Below, piece after piece: positions 40,389 to 48,737 of a DNA stretch of 64,000 nt. Positions within the stretch are counted from its first letter, which is position 1. Each line of letters starts with the position of its first letter. The notes under the pieces are model-generated. The model had not been told where the DNA came from. It saw only the letters and a program-made list of their open reading frames with translations, and searched no databases. A program made the translations under genes and the position numbers. The stretch is from SB11 sp943370295 (lineage in GTDB: Bacteria; Bacteroidota; Bacteroidia; UBA8524): assembly GCA_943370295.1 (NCBI GenBank), contig CALRQL020000015.1:24896-88895 (forward strand). The letters are read 5' to 3'.

Positions 40389-42770
40389 ATGGAAAACCTT
40401 ATCTACCTAATACCCGCACTTGGCGTGGTTGGATTGCTGGTGATGGCCATCAAATCAGCATGGGTGAGCAAGCAAGACGCGGGCGACGAAAACATGAAAG
40501 AATTGGCAGGTTACATTGCCAAAGGTGCAATGGCCTTTTTGAAAGCCGAATGGAAAGTACTCTCTTACTTTGCTGTTATTGCTGCGGTATTGCTGTTTTG
40601 GAGTGGTACAATTCCGGCAGCCAATTCAAGCCCACTAATTGCAGTAGCATTTTTAATTGGGGCGGTTTTCTCTGCAGTAGCCGGTTACATAGGTATGAAT
40701 ATAGCTACCAAAGCTAACGTGCGTACAACACAAGCGGCACGTACCAGCCTTGCACAAGCACTTAAAGTATCATTTACCGGTGGATCGGTAATGGGCTTGG
40801 GTGTTGCAGGTTTGGCAGTTTTGGGTCTTGGCTCATTGTTTATCTTATTTTATACAATGTTTGTTGGCGAAAACGGAAACGTTAACGGTCCTGATATGGC
40901 AAAAGCCCTTGAAGTACTTGCTGGTTTCTCGTTGGGTGCTGAAAGTATAGCCTTGTTTGCACGTGTGGGCGGTGGTATCTATACCAAAGCTGCCGACGTA
41001 GGTGCTGACCTTGTAGGTAAAGTTGAAGCAGGTATCCCTGAGGACGATGTTCGTAACCCTGCTACTATTGCCGATAACGTAGGAGATAACGTAGGTGACG
41101 TTGCCGGTATGGGTGCTGACCTTTTCGGTTCTTATGTTGCTACCATTCTTGCTACCATGGTATTAGGCCGCGAAATTGTTTCGGCTGATAACTTTGGCGG
41201 TATGGCTCCTGTATTGCTGCCAATGTTAATGGCAGGTTTGGGTATCATATTCTCTATTATAGGGATGATGTTTGTGAAAGTGAAAGATGATAAAGGTGAT
41301 GTACAAAAAGCCCTTAACATGGGTAACTGGTCATCAATTATCATTACCGGTATAGTATCTTATTTCCTTGTAATGTGGATGCTACCCGAAAACCTTTCAA
41401 TCCGTGGATATGAATTCACCAACATGAATGTATTTTGGGCCATCTTATTAGGTCTAGTAGTAGGTACTTTAATGAGTATCATTACTGAATACTATACTGC
41501 AATGGGAAAACGTCCTGTGCTTTCAATCGTTAAACAATCAGGTACAGGTCACGCTACCAACATTATCGGTGGTCTTTCAGTAGGTATGGAAAGTACCGTG
41601 TTGCCTATATTAGTATTGGCAGGTGGTATTTACGGCTCATACGCTTTGGCCGGTTTGTACGGTGTGGCTATTGCAGCTGCCGGTATGATGGCTACTACTG
41701 CTATGCAGTTGGCAATTGATGCTTTTGGTCCTATTGCTGATAACGCAGGTGGTATTGCTGAAATGAGCCAACTACCCGAAGAAGTTCGCGGACGTACTGA
41801 TAACTTAGATGCTGTAGGTAATACTACTGCTGCAACCGGTAAAGGTTTTGCCATTGCTTCAGCAGCGCTTACCTCATTAGCACTGTTTGCTGCCTTTGTG
41901 GGTGTTGCAGGCATTGATGCTATAGATATTTACAAAGCAAATGTATTGGCCGGTCTGTTTGTAGGCGGTATGATACCATTTATATTCTCTTCATTAGCAA
42001 TTGCTGCGGTAGGTCGCGCTGCTATGGATATGGTGAACGAAGTTCGTCGCCAGTTCCGCGAAATACCAGGTATTATGGAATACAAAGCCAAGCCTGAGTA
42101 TGAAAAATGCGTAGAGATTTCAACCAAAGCTTCTATCCGTGAAATGATACTACCCGGTGCTATTGCACTTATAGTTCCTGTAATTGTAGGCTTTATCTTC
42201 GGCCCTGAAGTATTGGGAGGGGTGTTGGCCGGTGTTACTGTTAGCGGAGTGTTGATGGGTATGTTCCAAAGCAATGCAGGAGGAGCATGGGATAACGCAA
42301 AAAAATCGTTTGAAAAAGGCGTTGTGATAAACGGCGAAACTTTCTACAAAAAATCAGAACCTCACAAAGCATCGGTAACCGGTGATACAGTGGGTGATCC
42401 TTTTAAAGATACATCAGGTCCTTCAATGAACATTTTGATTAAATTGATGTCAATCGTTTCATTGATTATTGCTCCACACATTGCTGTAAACGGCGGTCAT
42501 GGTGCAAGTGCTGATGATTGCTGCACAGACGGTGGTAAAGCTAAAACTGAGGCTTGCTGCTCAATGGATGGACACCATGCAAGTGCAAACGCTAAATGCG
42601 ATATGGACAAGTGCATGGAAATGACTCCCGAAGAGTGTACTGCTTATTGCGATAGCGTTGGTTGCAGCCCTGAACAAAAAGCTGAGTGTGTGAAACACGC
42701 TAAAGGCAAAAAAGACGGTGCTACCGACCCTCATCATCACGATGGAGATCATGGTGACCACAAACACTAA
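40389..42770 (+). CDS. hppA: Membrane pyrophosphatase (K+-dependent, probable Na+ pump) with Cys/His-rich tail
   Basis: A 793-residue integral membrane protein that couples pyrophosphate hydrolysis to ion pumping, with about 16 membrane segments. Substrate-site motifs include YTKAADVGADLVGKVEAGIP and DNVGDNVGDVAGMGADLFGS. The motif GNTTAATGKG, with Ala where K+-independent enzymes have Lys, marks the K+-dependent class, which in Bacteroidota usually pumps Na+. The start at 40389 (MENLIYLIPALGVVGLLVMA) is the family N-terminus. Unusually, about 95 residues follow the last membrane segment and hold 10 Cys and 10 His (ADDCC, EACC, CDMDKCMEMTPEECTAYC, HHHDGDHGDHKH). The tail looks metal-binding and is not part of the standard enzyme. 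Confidence 0.95.
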   Translation: MENLIYLIPALGVVGLLVMAIKSAWVSKQDAGDENMKELAGYIAKGAMAFLKAEWKVLSYFAVIAAVLLFWSGTIPAANSSPLIAVAFLIGAVFSAVAGYIGMNIATKANVRTTQAARTSLAQALKVSFTGGSVMGLGVAGLAVLGLGSLFILFYTMFVGENGNVNGPDMAKALEVLAGFSLGAESIALFARVGGGIYTKAADVGADLVGKVEAGIPEDDVRNPATIADNVGDNVGDVAGMGADLFGSYVATILATMVLGREIVSADNFGGMAPVLLPMLMAGLGIIFSIIGMMFVKVKDDKGDVQKALNMGNWSSIIITGIVSYFLVMWMLPENLSIRGYEFTNMNVFWAILLGLVVGTLMSIITEYYTAMGKRPVLSIVKQSGTGHATNIIGGLSVGMESTVLPILVLAGGIYGSYALAGLYGVAIAAAGMMATTAMQLAIDAFGPIADNAGGIAEMSQLPEEVRGRTDNLDAVGNTTAATGKGFAIASAALTSLALFAAFVGVAGIDAIDIYKANVLAGLFVGGMIPFIFSSLAIAAVGRAAMDMVNEVRRQFREIPGIMEYKAKPEYEKCVEISTKASIREMILPGAIALIVPVIVGFIFGPEVLGGVLAGVTVSGVLMGMFQSNAGGAWDNAKKSFEKGVVINGETFYKKSEPHKASVTGDTVGDPFKDTSGPSMNILIKLMSIVSLIIAPHIAVNGGHGASADDCCTDGGKAKTEACCSMDGHHASANAKCDMDKCMEMTPEECTAYCDSVGCSPEQKAECVKHAKGKKDGATDPHHHDGDHGDHKH

Positions 42771-42794
42771 GATTAACTTTTATTAAATCTATAC

Positions 42795-42822
42795 AAACCC
42801 CGCCCAGCAGCGGGGTTTTTTG
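42795..42822 (+). terminator. Intrinsic terminator of hppA
   Basis: AAACCCCGC / GCGGGGTTT stem with a short loop followed by TTTTTTG, 25 bases after the stop. Confidence 0.9.
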
Positions 42823-42849
42823 TTTGTTAAAGCGAAATATCACTCAATA

Positions 42850-43090
42850 CTCCGTCATTTCGAGGTCTCCCGAAGCAATCTCACCCCTAAATCCCCTAAA
42901 GGGGACTTTCCCCAACGACGGGTAAGTGCGGCGGTTTCCCTCCTAGGGTAGGCTTGCGGGTTGGTAAGGAGGGACTAAGGGAGGTGTCAAACGGATTGCT
43001 TCAAAACCCAAAAGCGGTTTTTCGCAATGACGATAGACAGGCATACGTGCGGTTGCCCACCCTGAGACTGTCGAATGGTGCGGCTGGTAA
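42850..43090. repeat. Mosaic intergenic repeat, copy 3
   Basis: About 240 bases made of shared modules: CGAGGTCTCCCGAAGCAATC, the palindromic CCCCTAAAGGGGACTTT, GTGCGGCGGTTTCCCTCC, GGCTTGCGGGTTGGTAAGGA, GATTGCTTCAAAACCCAAAA and ACCCTGAGACTGTCGAATGG. The same modules appear in the opposite order and strand at 57.3 and 62.3 kb. No gene is seen in the 512 bases between hppA and the M23 gene. Confidence 0.8.
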
Positions 43091-43194
43091 ACGCTTTCTT
43101 GTTTACTTAAGTGCTAACAACGGATTACTAATAACCAATAACTGTTAACCAACAACTACGTAGGATTTGCTAAGCATATCTCCCCGCAAATTCT

Positions 43195-43202
43195 TACCTT
43201 CG
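43195..43202 (+). promoter_or_regulatory. Promoter-like box TACCTTCG before the M23 operon
   Basis: One mismatch to TAnnTTTG, 80 bases before the M23 gene ATG. Confidence 0.35.
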
Positions 43203-43282
43203 CTACAAGTTGATGTTTGGAAATAACAGGCAGGCACAAATGTTGCTGCTGTTTTTATCCCTACGAAAACCTTACACACACA

Positions 43283-44251
43283 ATGGCTAAAAAGACCAAG
43301 TACTTTTTCGACCCACATAGTCTTACGTATGAAATTGCCCATACCAGTTGGGGTAAAATGGCGTTGCGTGTATTTGGTTTTTTGAGTGCATCGGCGGTGT
43401 TGGGTGCTATAATTATGGCGGTGTCGTACACTTATTTCAGTTCGCCCAAAGAGAAAATACTGGAAGACAGGCTTGATGAATACAGGTTACAGGTATCGCT
43501 CTATGAAAAAACCGTGGATGAGTTATCAGCCTCGCTTGAACAACTGAATAAACGCGACGAGGAAATATACCGCGTAGTGTTTGAGGCTCCTCCGTTGCAA
43601 GACAGTACTAAGAACCCGCAAAGCATTTTTGAACGTTATAAAAATAAGGTGGGGTTGGACGAAGAGGATAATATGGAGCGGATGAAGACCAAGTTGGCTA
43701 ATCTTGCTTCAAGAATGAAGGTGCAATCGGCATCGTTTGATGATATTTTAGAACGTGCCAAACGCAAGCAGGATATGCTGGCAAGCATACCTGCCATACA
43801 ACCCATTTCAAACAAAGAGCTTGACCGTGTGGCATCAGGTTTCGGGTATCGTATCCATCCCATTTACAAAACGGTTAAAATGCACTCGGGCATGGATTTT
43901 ACGGCCAGTAAGGGTACTCCTATTTATGCCACAGGAAACGGTACAGTTACTTTTGCAGGCTATAACGAAGGCTATGGCTATCATGTGATTATTAATCACG
44001 GCTACGGTTACGAGAGTTTATATGCCCACATGACGAAGATAGAGGCCAAGCAAGGCCAAACCATTAGCAGGGGACAGCGCATAGGCACAGTGGGCTCATC
44101 GGGCTTATCAACCGCACCGCACTTGCATTACGAGATTATTAAAAACGGAGATAAGGTAAATCCTGTACACTTTTACTACAACGATTTGTCGCCCGAGGAT
44201 TACGAACGTATTAAAGAACTGGCTGCGGCCAATAACCAATCATTTGACTGA
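43283..44251 (+). CDS. M23-family membrane-anchored peptidoglycan endopeptidase
   Basis: A 322-residue protein from the ATG at 43283 (MAKKTKYFFDPHSLTYEIAH). One membrane segment (about 28-50), a periplasmic coiled coil (about 55-160) and a LytM/M23 domain (about 190-300) follow in order. Zinc-site motifs are HSGMDF (H-x3-D) and HLHYE; the middle HGYGYESLYAHM carries the catalytic His. The layout (membrane anchor, coiled coil, LytM) is that of divisome or envelope-integrity endopeptidases. Its TGA overlaps the ATG of the MerR gene (TGATG), so translation is coupled. Confidence 0.93.
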   Translation: MAKKTKYFFDPHSLTYEIAHTSWGKMALRVFGFLSASAVLGAIIMAVSYTYFSSPKEKILEDRLDEYRLQVSLYEKTVDELSASLEQLNKRDEEIYRVVFEAPPLQDSTKNPQSIFERYKNKVGLDEEDNMERMKTKLANLASRMKVQSASFDDILERAKRKQDMLASIPAIQPISNKELDRVASGFGYRIHPIYKTVKMHSGMDFTASKGTPIYATGNGTVTFAGYNEGYGYHVIINHGYGYESLYAHMTKIEAKQGQTISRGQRIGTVGSSGLSTAPHLHYEIIKNGDKVNPVHFYYNDLSPEDYERIKELAAANNQSFD

Positions 44252-44601
44252 TGCTGCCTGAAGAAGAAAACCCCGACAAAATGTATTATTCTATCAGCGA
44301 GGTTTCTACCATGCTGAACGTGAATGCTTCGCTCATCCGCTTTTGGGAAAAGGAGTTTGATGTATTGCGTCCTAAAAAGAACAGCAAAGGAAACCGTCAG
44401 TTTACCCGTGATGATGTAGCTAATTTGCGATTGATATACCATTTGGTGAAGGAGCAAGGCTATACATTGCAGGGAGCTAATGAGAAATTGAAGCTGGATA
44501 AAGGCCAAGGCACCAAAAAGGTGGAGATTATAGACAGCTTGTATAAGATACGCAACTTATTAACCGATATTAAAGACATACTGGACAAGGAAGCCAAATG
44601 A
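44251..44601 (+). CDS. MerR-family transcriptional regulator
   Basis: A 116-residue regulator with an N-terminal MerR winged helix (YYSISEVSTMLNVNASLIRF, then WEKEFDVLRPKKNSKGNRQF) and a short coiled-coil dimerisation helix (KVEIIDSLYKIRNLLTDIKD). There is no effector-binding domain, so it belongs to the short MerR forms widely found in Bacteroidota beside M23 genes. Overlaps its neighbours by 1 base upstream and 4 bases downstream. Confidence 0.9.
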   Translation: MLPEEENPDKMYYSISEVSTMLNVNASLIRFWEKEFDVLRPKKNSKGNRQFTRDDVANLRLIYHLVKEQGYTLQGANEKLKLDKGQGTKKVEIIDSLYKIRNLLTDIKDILDKEAK

Positions 44602-45671
44602 AATACATTGTAACCTCGTTATTAATCGCTTTTACACTTTTTAACGCTACAGCACAAGTAGAAACCTACCCCACATCACACGATACCTCTTTGCGTGTGG
44701 TAACAGTAATTGGAGTAGGGGATATGATGCTGGGCACCAATTATCCCAGCGAAAAACATTTGCCCCCAAACGATGGTAAAAATCTGTTGGACAGTGTGCG
44801 TGAAATTTTGCTGGATGCGGACATCACTTTTGGTAATCTTGAAGGCACGTTGGCCGGTGATAAGGGCAAGGTGAAAAAATGCAGTAATCCAAAAGTGTGT
44901 TATGCTTTCCGTTCGCCCGTCCATTATGCAAAGTATTACAAAGAGGCAGGATTTGATTTGTTGAGTATTGCCAACAACCATAGTGGTGATTTTGGTGCCG
45001 AAGGCCGTGAAATTACCATGACTACTCTTGAGGAATACGGCATACAGTACGCGGGTTTGCTAAGCTGCCCAACAACGGTAATTGAAAAAGACGGTATTAA
45101 ATACGGCTTGGCCGCTTTTGCACCCAATAGCGGAACGGTAAGTATTAAGGATATTGAAGGGGCAAAAGCTATTGTAGCTGCCTTGGATAGTTTGTGCGAT
45201 ATACTGATTGTATCGTTTCACGGGGGTGGTGAAGGCCGCGACCGACAACACGTAACCCGTGATACCGAAATGTTTATTGGTGAGAACAGGGGCAATGTGT
45301 ATGAGTTTAGCCACGCAGTGATTGATGCAGGTGCAGACATTGTTTTCGGGCACGGTCCGCACGTTACCCGCGCAATGGAACTATACAACAACCGGTTGAT
45401 TTGCTATAGTTTGGGCAATTTTGCCACCTACGACCGTTTTAGCCTAACTGCCGAAAGCGGAGTTGCACCGATAGTAAAGGTTACAACGGATACAAAAGGA
45501 AATTTTATAGGAGCGAAAATCACCCCGATAAAACAAATGGGAGAGGGAATACCTGTGATAGATGCCGAAAAGCAATGGGCCTTGAAACTGCTACAAGAAC
45601 TTACCAAAGCTGATTTCCCTCAAACACCTTTATTGATTGGCGACGACGGCGAGGTAGTGAAAAAGCAATAA
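44598..45671 (+). CDS. CapA-family metallophosphoesterase-like protein
   Basis: A 357-residue exported protein (signal peptide 1-19, ending NATAQ) of the CapA family, which has a calcineurin-like fold. Visible: VIGVGDMMLGTNYP, DADITFGNLEGTLAG, LSIANNHSGDFG, DILIVSFHGGGE and FGHGPHVTRAME, giving the Asp/His/Asn ligands of the dimetal site. The founding member takes part in poly-gamma-glutamate capsule synthesis, but most bacterial relatives have no proven role. Third gene of the M23-MerR-CapA operon (4-base overlap). Confidence 0.9.
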   Translation: MKYIVTSLLIAFTLFNATAQVETYPTSHDTSLRVVTVIGVGDMMLGTNYPSEKHLPPNDGKNLLDSVREILLDADITFGNLEGTLAGDKGKVKKCSNPKVCYAFRSPVHYAKYYKEAGFDLLSIANNHSGDFGAEGREITMTTLEEYGIQYAGLLSCPTTVIEKDGIKYGLAAFAPNSGTVSIKDIEGAKAIVAALDSLCDILIVSFHGGGEGRDRQHVTRDTEMFIGENRGNVYEFSHAVIDAGADIVFGHGPHVTRAMELYNNRLICYSLGNFATYDRFSLTAESGVAPIVKVTTDTKGNFIGAKITPIKQMGEGIPVIDAEKQWALKLLQELTKADFPQTPLLIGDDGEVVKKQ

Positions 45672-45723
45672 TTGTTGAACTTGCCTATGAAATGTTGAGC
45701 TTGCCGAAACAAGGATATAAACC

Positions 45724-45750
45724 AAAAAAGCCCCAAAACGGGGCTTTTTT
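45724..45750. terminator. Bidirectional terminator between the CapA and rhodanese genes
   Basis: AAAAAAGCCCC / GGGGCTTTTTT around a 5-base loop; symmetrical, so it can end transcripts from both sides. Confidence 0.9.
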
Positions 45751-45770
45751 ATCATATAAAGTTTAAATTC

Positions 45771-46082
45771 TTATCGCATGGTTGAGCCATACTTAGCTTG
45801 CCAATCCATCACACCGCCCAACAAATTGCGAACGTTAGTGAAACCGATTGAACCAAGGTATGCTTTTGCCTGACCGCTGCGGGCACCACTGCGGCAGTGT
45901 ACAATTATTTCTTCGCCTTTAAGGTCTTCCAACTCATCCACTACGGTAGGCAATGTACCCAATGGAATAAGGCGGCCGCCAATATTAAACTCTTCGTATT
46001 CGTGAGGTTCACGCACATCGATTACAATAAGGTCTTCACCGTTATCCATGCGCGTTTTTAATTCTTCGGAGGTAATGTCCAT
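45771..46082 (-). CDS. Single-domain rhodanese-like protein
   Basis: A 103-residue GlpE-type rhodanese with the active Cys63 in VHCRSGARSG and the conserved IDVREPHEYEEFNIGG near the start. It would transfer sulfur from persulfides or thiosulfate to an acceptor. No signal peptide. It ends the minus-strand block that starts with the double Ddl; the gap to the T9SS gene is 7 bases. Confidence 0.93.
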   Translation of the reverse strand: MDITSEELKTRMDNGEDLIVIDVREPHEYEEFNIGGRLIPLGTLPTVVDELEDLKGEEIIVHCRSGARSGQAKAYLGSIGFTNVRNLLGGVMDWQAKYGSTMR

Positions 46083-46089
46083 ATACTAT

Positions 46090-47964
46090 TTACTGTTTTA
46101 TGAATTTAGTCGTATTAAATCCTATTGAAGGATTATGTAAAGTTAAAAAATATAATCCGTTTGGCAATATACTGATGGGCAGTGTATTTGTTTCAAAAGT
46201 GTTTATAACCCCTGTGTTAATAGTTTTTCCTGCTATATCCGTAATAGTATAGGTGTATATATCTTGTTGTGCAATATCTATTGTGATTACAGTTGAGGCA
46301 GGATTAGGATACACGTTTATTACATTATATTTTTTTACTGTAATTGGTTTTATACCTACCAAAGTTGTGTCTTTAATAAAGTTTTTACCCACGTGCGGGC
46401 GCATCATCAATGTGCCGGGTATTTCTGATAAATACCATTTTCCAGTGGTATTAAAATATAAACCGGGATTGCCTATTGCCTTGCGATAACTGGTGTAATT
46501 CCTATCCCAGCCTACGTTTAAGTGGAAGGTAGATGTTTGCACCCAGCCAATGTAAAACTCTCCTTTTACTGCAATGGCACTATCCAAAACATACGTATGA
46601 TATCCGTTAATAGAATCGGTATAGGTAGGATAGGTCACTAATTTAGTGTACAACAGTTCTTCTTGTGAGCCATTTGGAGTGATACTTTGCCATACAGCAA
46701 GGTTAAAGGCTCTCTTAATAGTATCCTCTGCCTGAAAATAATATACCGAAATTGCCCGCAAACTATCGGGTTTATTAAGCCTGAAACGGTAGGCAATTTT
46801 GCCTGAACCTCGTTTTAGCCCGTAACCTGTTTCAGCAGTACCATCGTCGTAGGCATAATAATTGGCAAACGTAAATTTACGGGTAACAGAATCATTGGCA
46901 ATTCTAAAGTTGGCTCCTGTAATTTTTAAAAATTCAGCAGCAGTAAATGTTACTGTATCCTCAGTGCGGGCAACAGCATTGTAATTTGAAGCGAAACCAA
47001 AGCCTTTTTCGCTAAACGGGTCGATTGAAAAACCGCTACCGGGCTGGTTAACTACCAAATTACCTGCATCGTCACGTACTTGTCGGTTAAAAACATCAAC
47101 CGTGCGGCCTTGGTCAAATAAATTACTTAAATACCCTCTTGTACTGTCGGTAATCTCCAGTGATTCAAAAGTTTTGAATTGGTCGTAGGGCATTTCTTGA
47201 TATTCGCTTAAAAACGACATGGGTTTTTGCGAAACCGCAACATCAGCAAAAACACTGTCTGCTGCCGTGCGGTTGCGTTCCATATAAATGTAATCAAGGT
47301 GCCATTGGCCTACTCCGCCTATGTAGCTTTGATAATTGATAAAACGGAATTGGAAACCTGCATGGAAATACTCGGGAGCTTCAAGTTTTAAAATAGCGGG
47401 TTTGAAATTACTTAACGCAATACCTGGGGTAGACCATACGGTGTACCAAAACCCTAAGTTGTTTTTAAATTGTAGAATTAAAGAGTCTTTGCCTTGTAAT
47501 GGTTGAAAACTCAAGCCTTGTGCTTGATAAAAAAAGCTCAGGTAAATATTGTTGCCGCTGCTATACGCAGAAATATCAATGGGTTGTGAAGTAAGAGTGT
47601 CGCAAGGGCCGTGTATATCCGCACGAATGTTTAAATAGGGACGGCCTGTACTGTCCAATGCGTCCAGCGTAGCAACTCCTATGCTTGGGGCTTTTACCGG
47701 AAAATCAGTATTTACATACGCCAAACGGTTGGTCCAGCGGTTTTCATCGGGGAAAACCTCACCCTTAGAAAAATCTTCAAAAAAGGGTAATAACAACGTA
47801 TCTGTAATACCGCTTTTGCGTATAAAAGTTGAATTTTTATGCTGCAATTGCTGCTTAAGTGTTGGATTTGCCGTAAGAGGTACCAGTACCTCATCATTTA
47901 GCTGCGCATTTACACCAACACCAATACATATAAGGGCTATTGCGCCCGTTAGCTTTTTAAACAT
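46090..47964 (-). CDS. Large T9SS-secreted protein
   Basis: A 624-residue exported protein: signal peptide 1-20, a jelly-roll-like region (about 60-230; LLLPFFEDFSKGEVFPDENR, then an FYQAQG strand), several beta-sandwich repeats, and a type A sorting domain at the end (VYPNPASTVITIDI, then LPNGLYFLTLHN). No catalytic motif is seen. Its function is probably adhesion or structure at the cell surface. It begins 2 bases after the PASTA gene stop and is presumably expressed with the wall genes upstream. Confidence 0.87.
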   Translation of the reverse strand: MFKKLTGAIALICIGVGVNAQLNDEVLVPLTANPTLKQQLQHKNSTFIRKSGITDTLLLPFFEDFSKGEVFPDENRWTNRLAYVNTDFPVKAPSIGVATLDALDSTGRPYLNIRADIHGPCDTLTSQPIDISAYSSGNNIYLSFFYQAQGLSFQPLQGKDSLILQFKNNLGFWYTVWSTPGIALSNFKPAILKLEAPEYFHAGFQFRFINYQSYIGGVGQWHLDYIYMERNRTAADSVFADVAVSQKPMSFLSEYQEMPYDQFKTFESLEITDSTRGYLSNLFDQGRTVDVFNRQVRDDAGNLVVNQPGSGFSIDPFSEKGFGFASNYNAVARTEDTVTFTAAEFLKITGANFRIANDSVTRKFTFANYYAYDDGTAETGYGLKRGSGKIAYRFRLNKPDSLRAISVYYFQAEDTIKRAFNLAVWQSITPNGSQEELLYTKLVTYPTYTDSINGYHTYVLDSAIAVKGEFYIGWVQTSTFHLNVGWDRNYTSYRKAIGNPGLYFNTTGKWYLSEIPGTLMMRPHVGKNFIKDTTLVGIKPITVKKYNVINVYPNPASTVITIDIAQQDIYTYTITDIAGKTINTGVINTFETNTLPISILPNGLYFLTLHNPSIGFNTTKFIKQ

Positions 47965-47966
47965 TA

Positions 47967-48737
47967 TTAGTCGCTTTGCTTTAAGAACAAATCAATTTCC
48001 TGCCCAATATAAGCGCCTCTGCCTGCTTCAGGGGTTTGGCGGTATATTTTGGCCGTTATTTTATCGGTAACGTTTTTATCGTACGATACCGCACCTATAT
48101 TTAACCCTAAAAGGCTCAATTCTATTGTGGCTTCGTCTAAAGTTAATCCTACTAAGTCGGGCATTACGATGTTTTTATCGCTTGCATCTTCACCTTTGCT
48201 GATTACCAAATCAATTTTACTGCCTTTTTCAATTTCGTCACCCGGACTTATCCTTTTACCATTGTGGCTTATACCCAATACCCTGTTTACCGATAAATCG
48301 GCACGAGTGGTTATTTCACCCACCTCTAATCCTTCGGCAGTAAGTTTGCTCACCGCTTCACGCAGGCCAATATCCAAAATGTCAGGCACCTTCACAATAG
48401 GTACAGGACGGGCGTTGATGGTAAGGTACACAATGCGGTTTTTCTTCACCTTAGTGCCTTCGGCAGGGTTTTGGTCAACCACTTGGTTGGGTTTCGCCTT
48501 TGGCATATACACTGAGTCAAACACTACATAACGCAAGTCTTTTTCATCCAGTAAACGGGTGGCTTCGTCATACACCAAACCTTTTGCTTTAGGGACTGGT
48601 AAACTTTGCCCGTGGTTGGTCATAAATTTCAACAACCAATTAACCAGCAACAAAAAAAGCAGCAATGATGCTATGCCTATGAGCAGTTTTGCCCACCATT
48701 TTGAATGTAAAAAGCCCGTTACGAATTTATTTGCCAT
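47967..48737 (-). CDS. Membrane-anchored PASTA-domain protein
   Basis: A 256-residue protein with a short cytosolic N-terminus, one membrane segment (about 16-37) and three PASTA repeats outside (about 43-110, 112-183 and 186-254; for example PKAKGLVYDEATRLLDEKDL and PDLVGLTLDEATIELSLLGL). PASTA domains bind peptidoglycan or muropeptides. In Firmicutes and Actinobacteria they sit on Ser/Thr kinases; here no kinase domain is attached. Its ATG overlaps the stop of the double ddl gene (TGATG), which ties it to wall precursor synthesis. Confidence 0.93.
   Translation of the reverse strand: MANKFVTGFLHSKWWAKLLIGIASLLLFLLLVNWLLKFMTNHGQSLPVPKAKGLVYDEATRLLDEKDLRYVVFDSVYMPKAKPNQVVDQNPAEGTKVKKNRIVYLTINARPVPIVKVPDILDIGLREAVSKLTAEGLEVGEITTRADLSVNRVLGISHNGKRISPGDEIEKGSKIDLVISKGEDASDKNIVMPDLVGLTLDEATIELSLLGLNIGAVSYDKNVTDKITAKIYRQTPEAGRGAYIGQEIDLFLKQSD

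Noticed and set aside
42954..43148. 64-codon plus-strand frame
   Set aside because: Made of mosaic-repeat modules; no conserved protein features.
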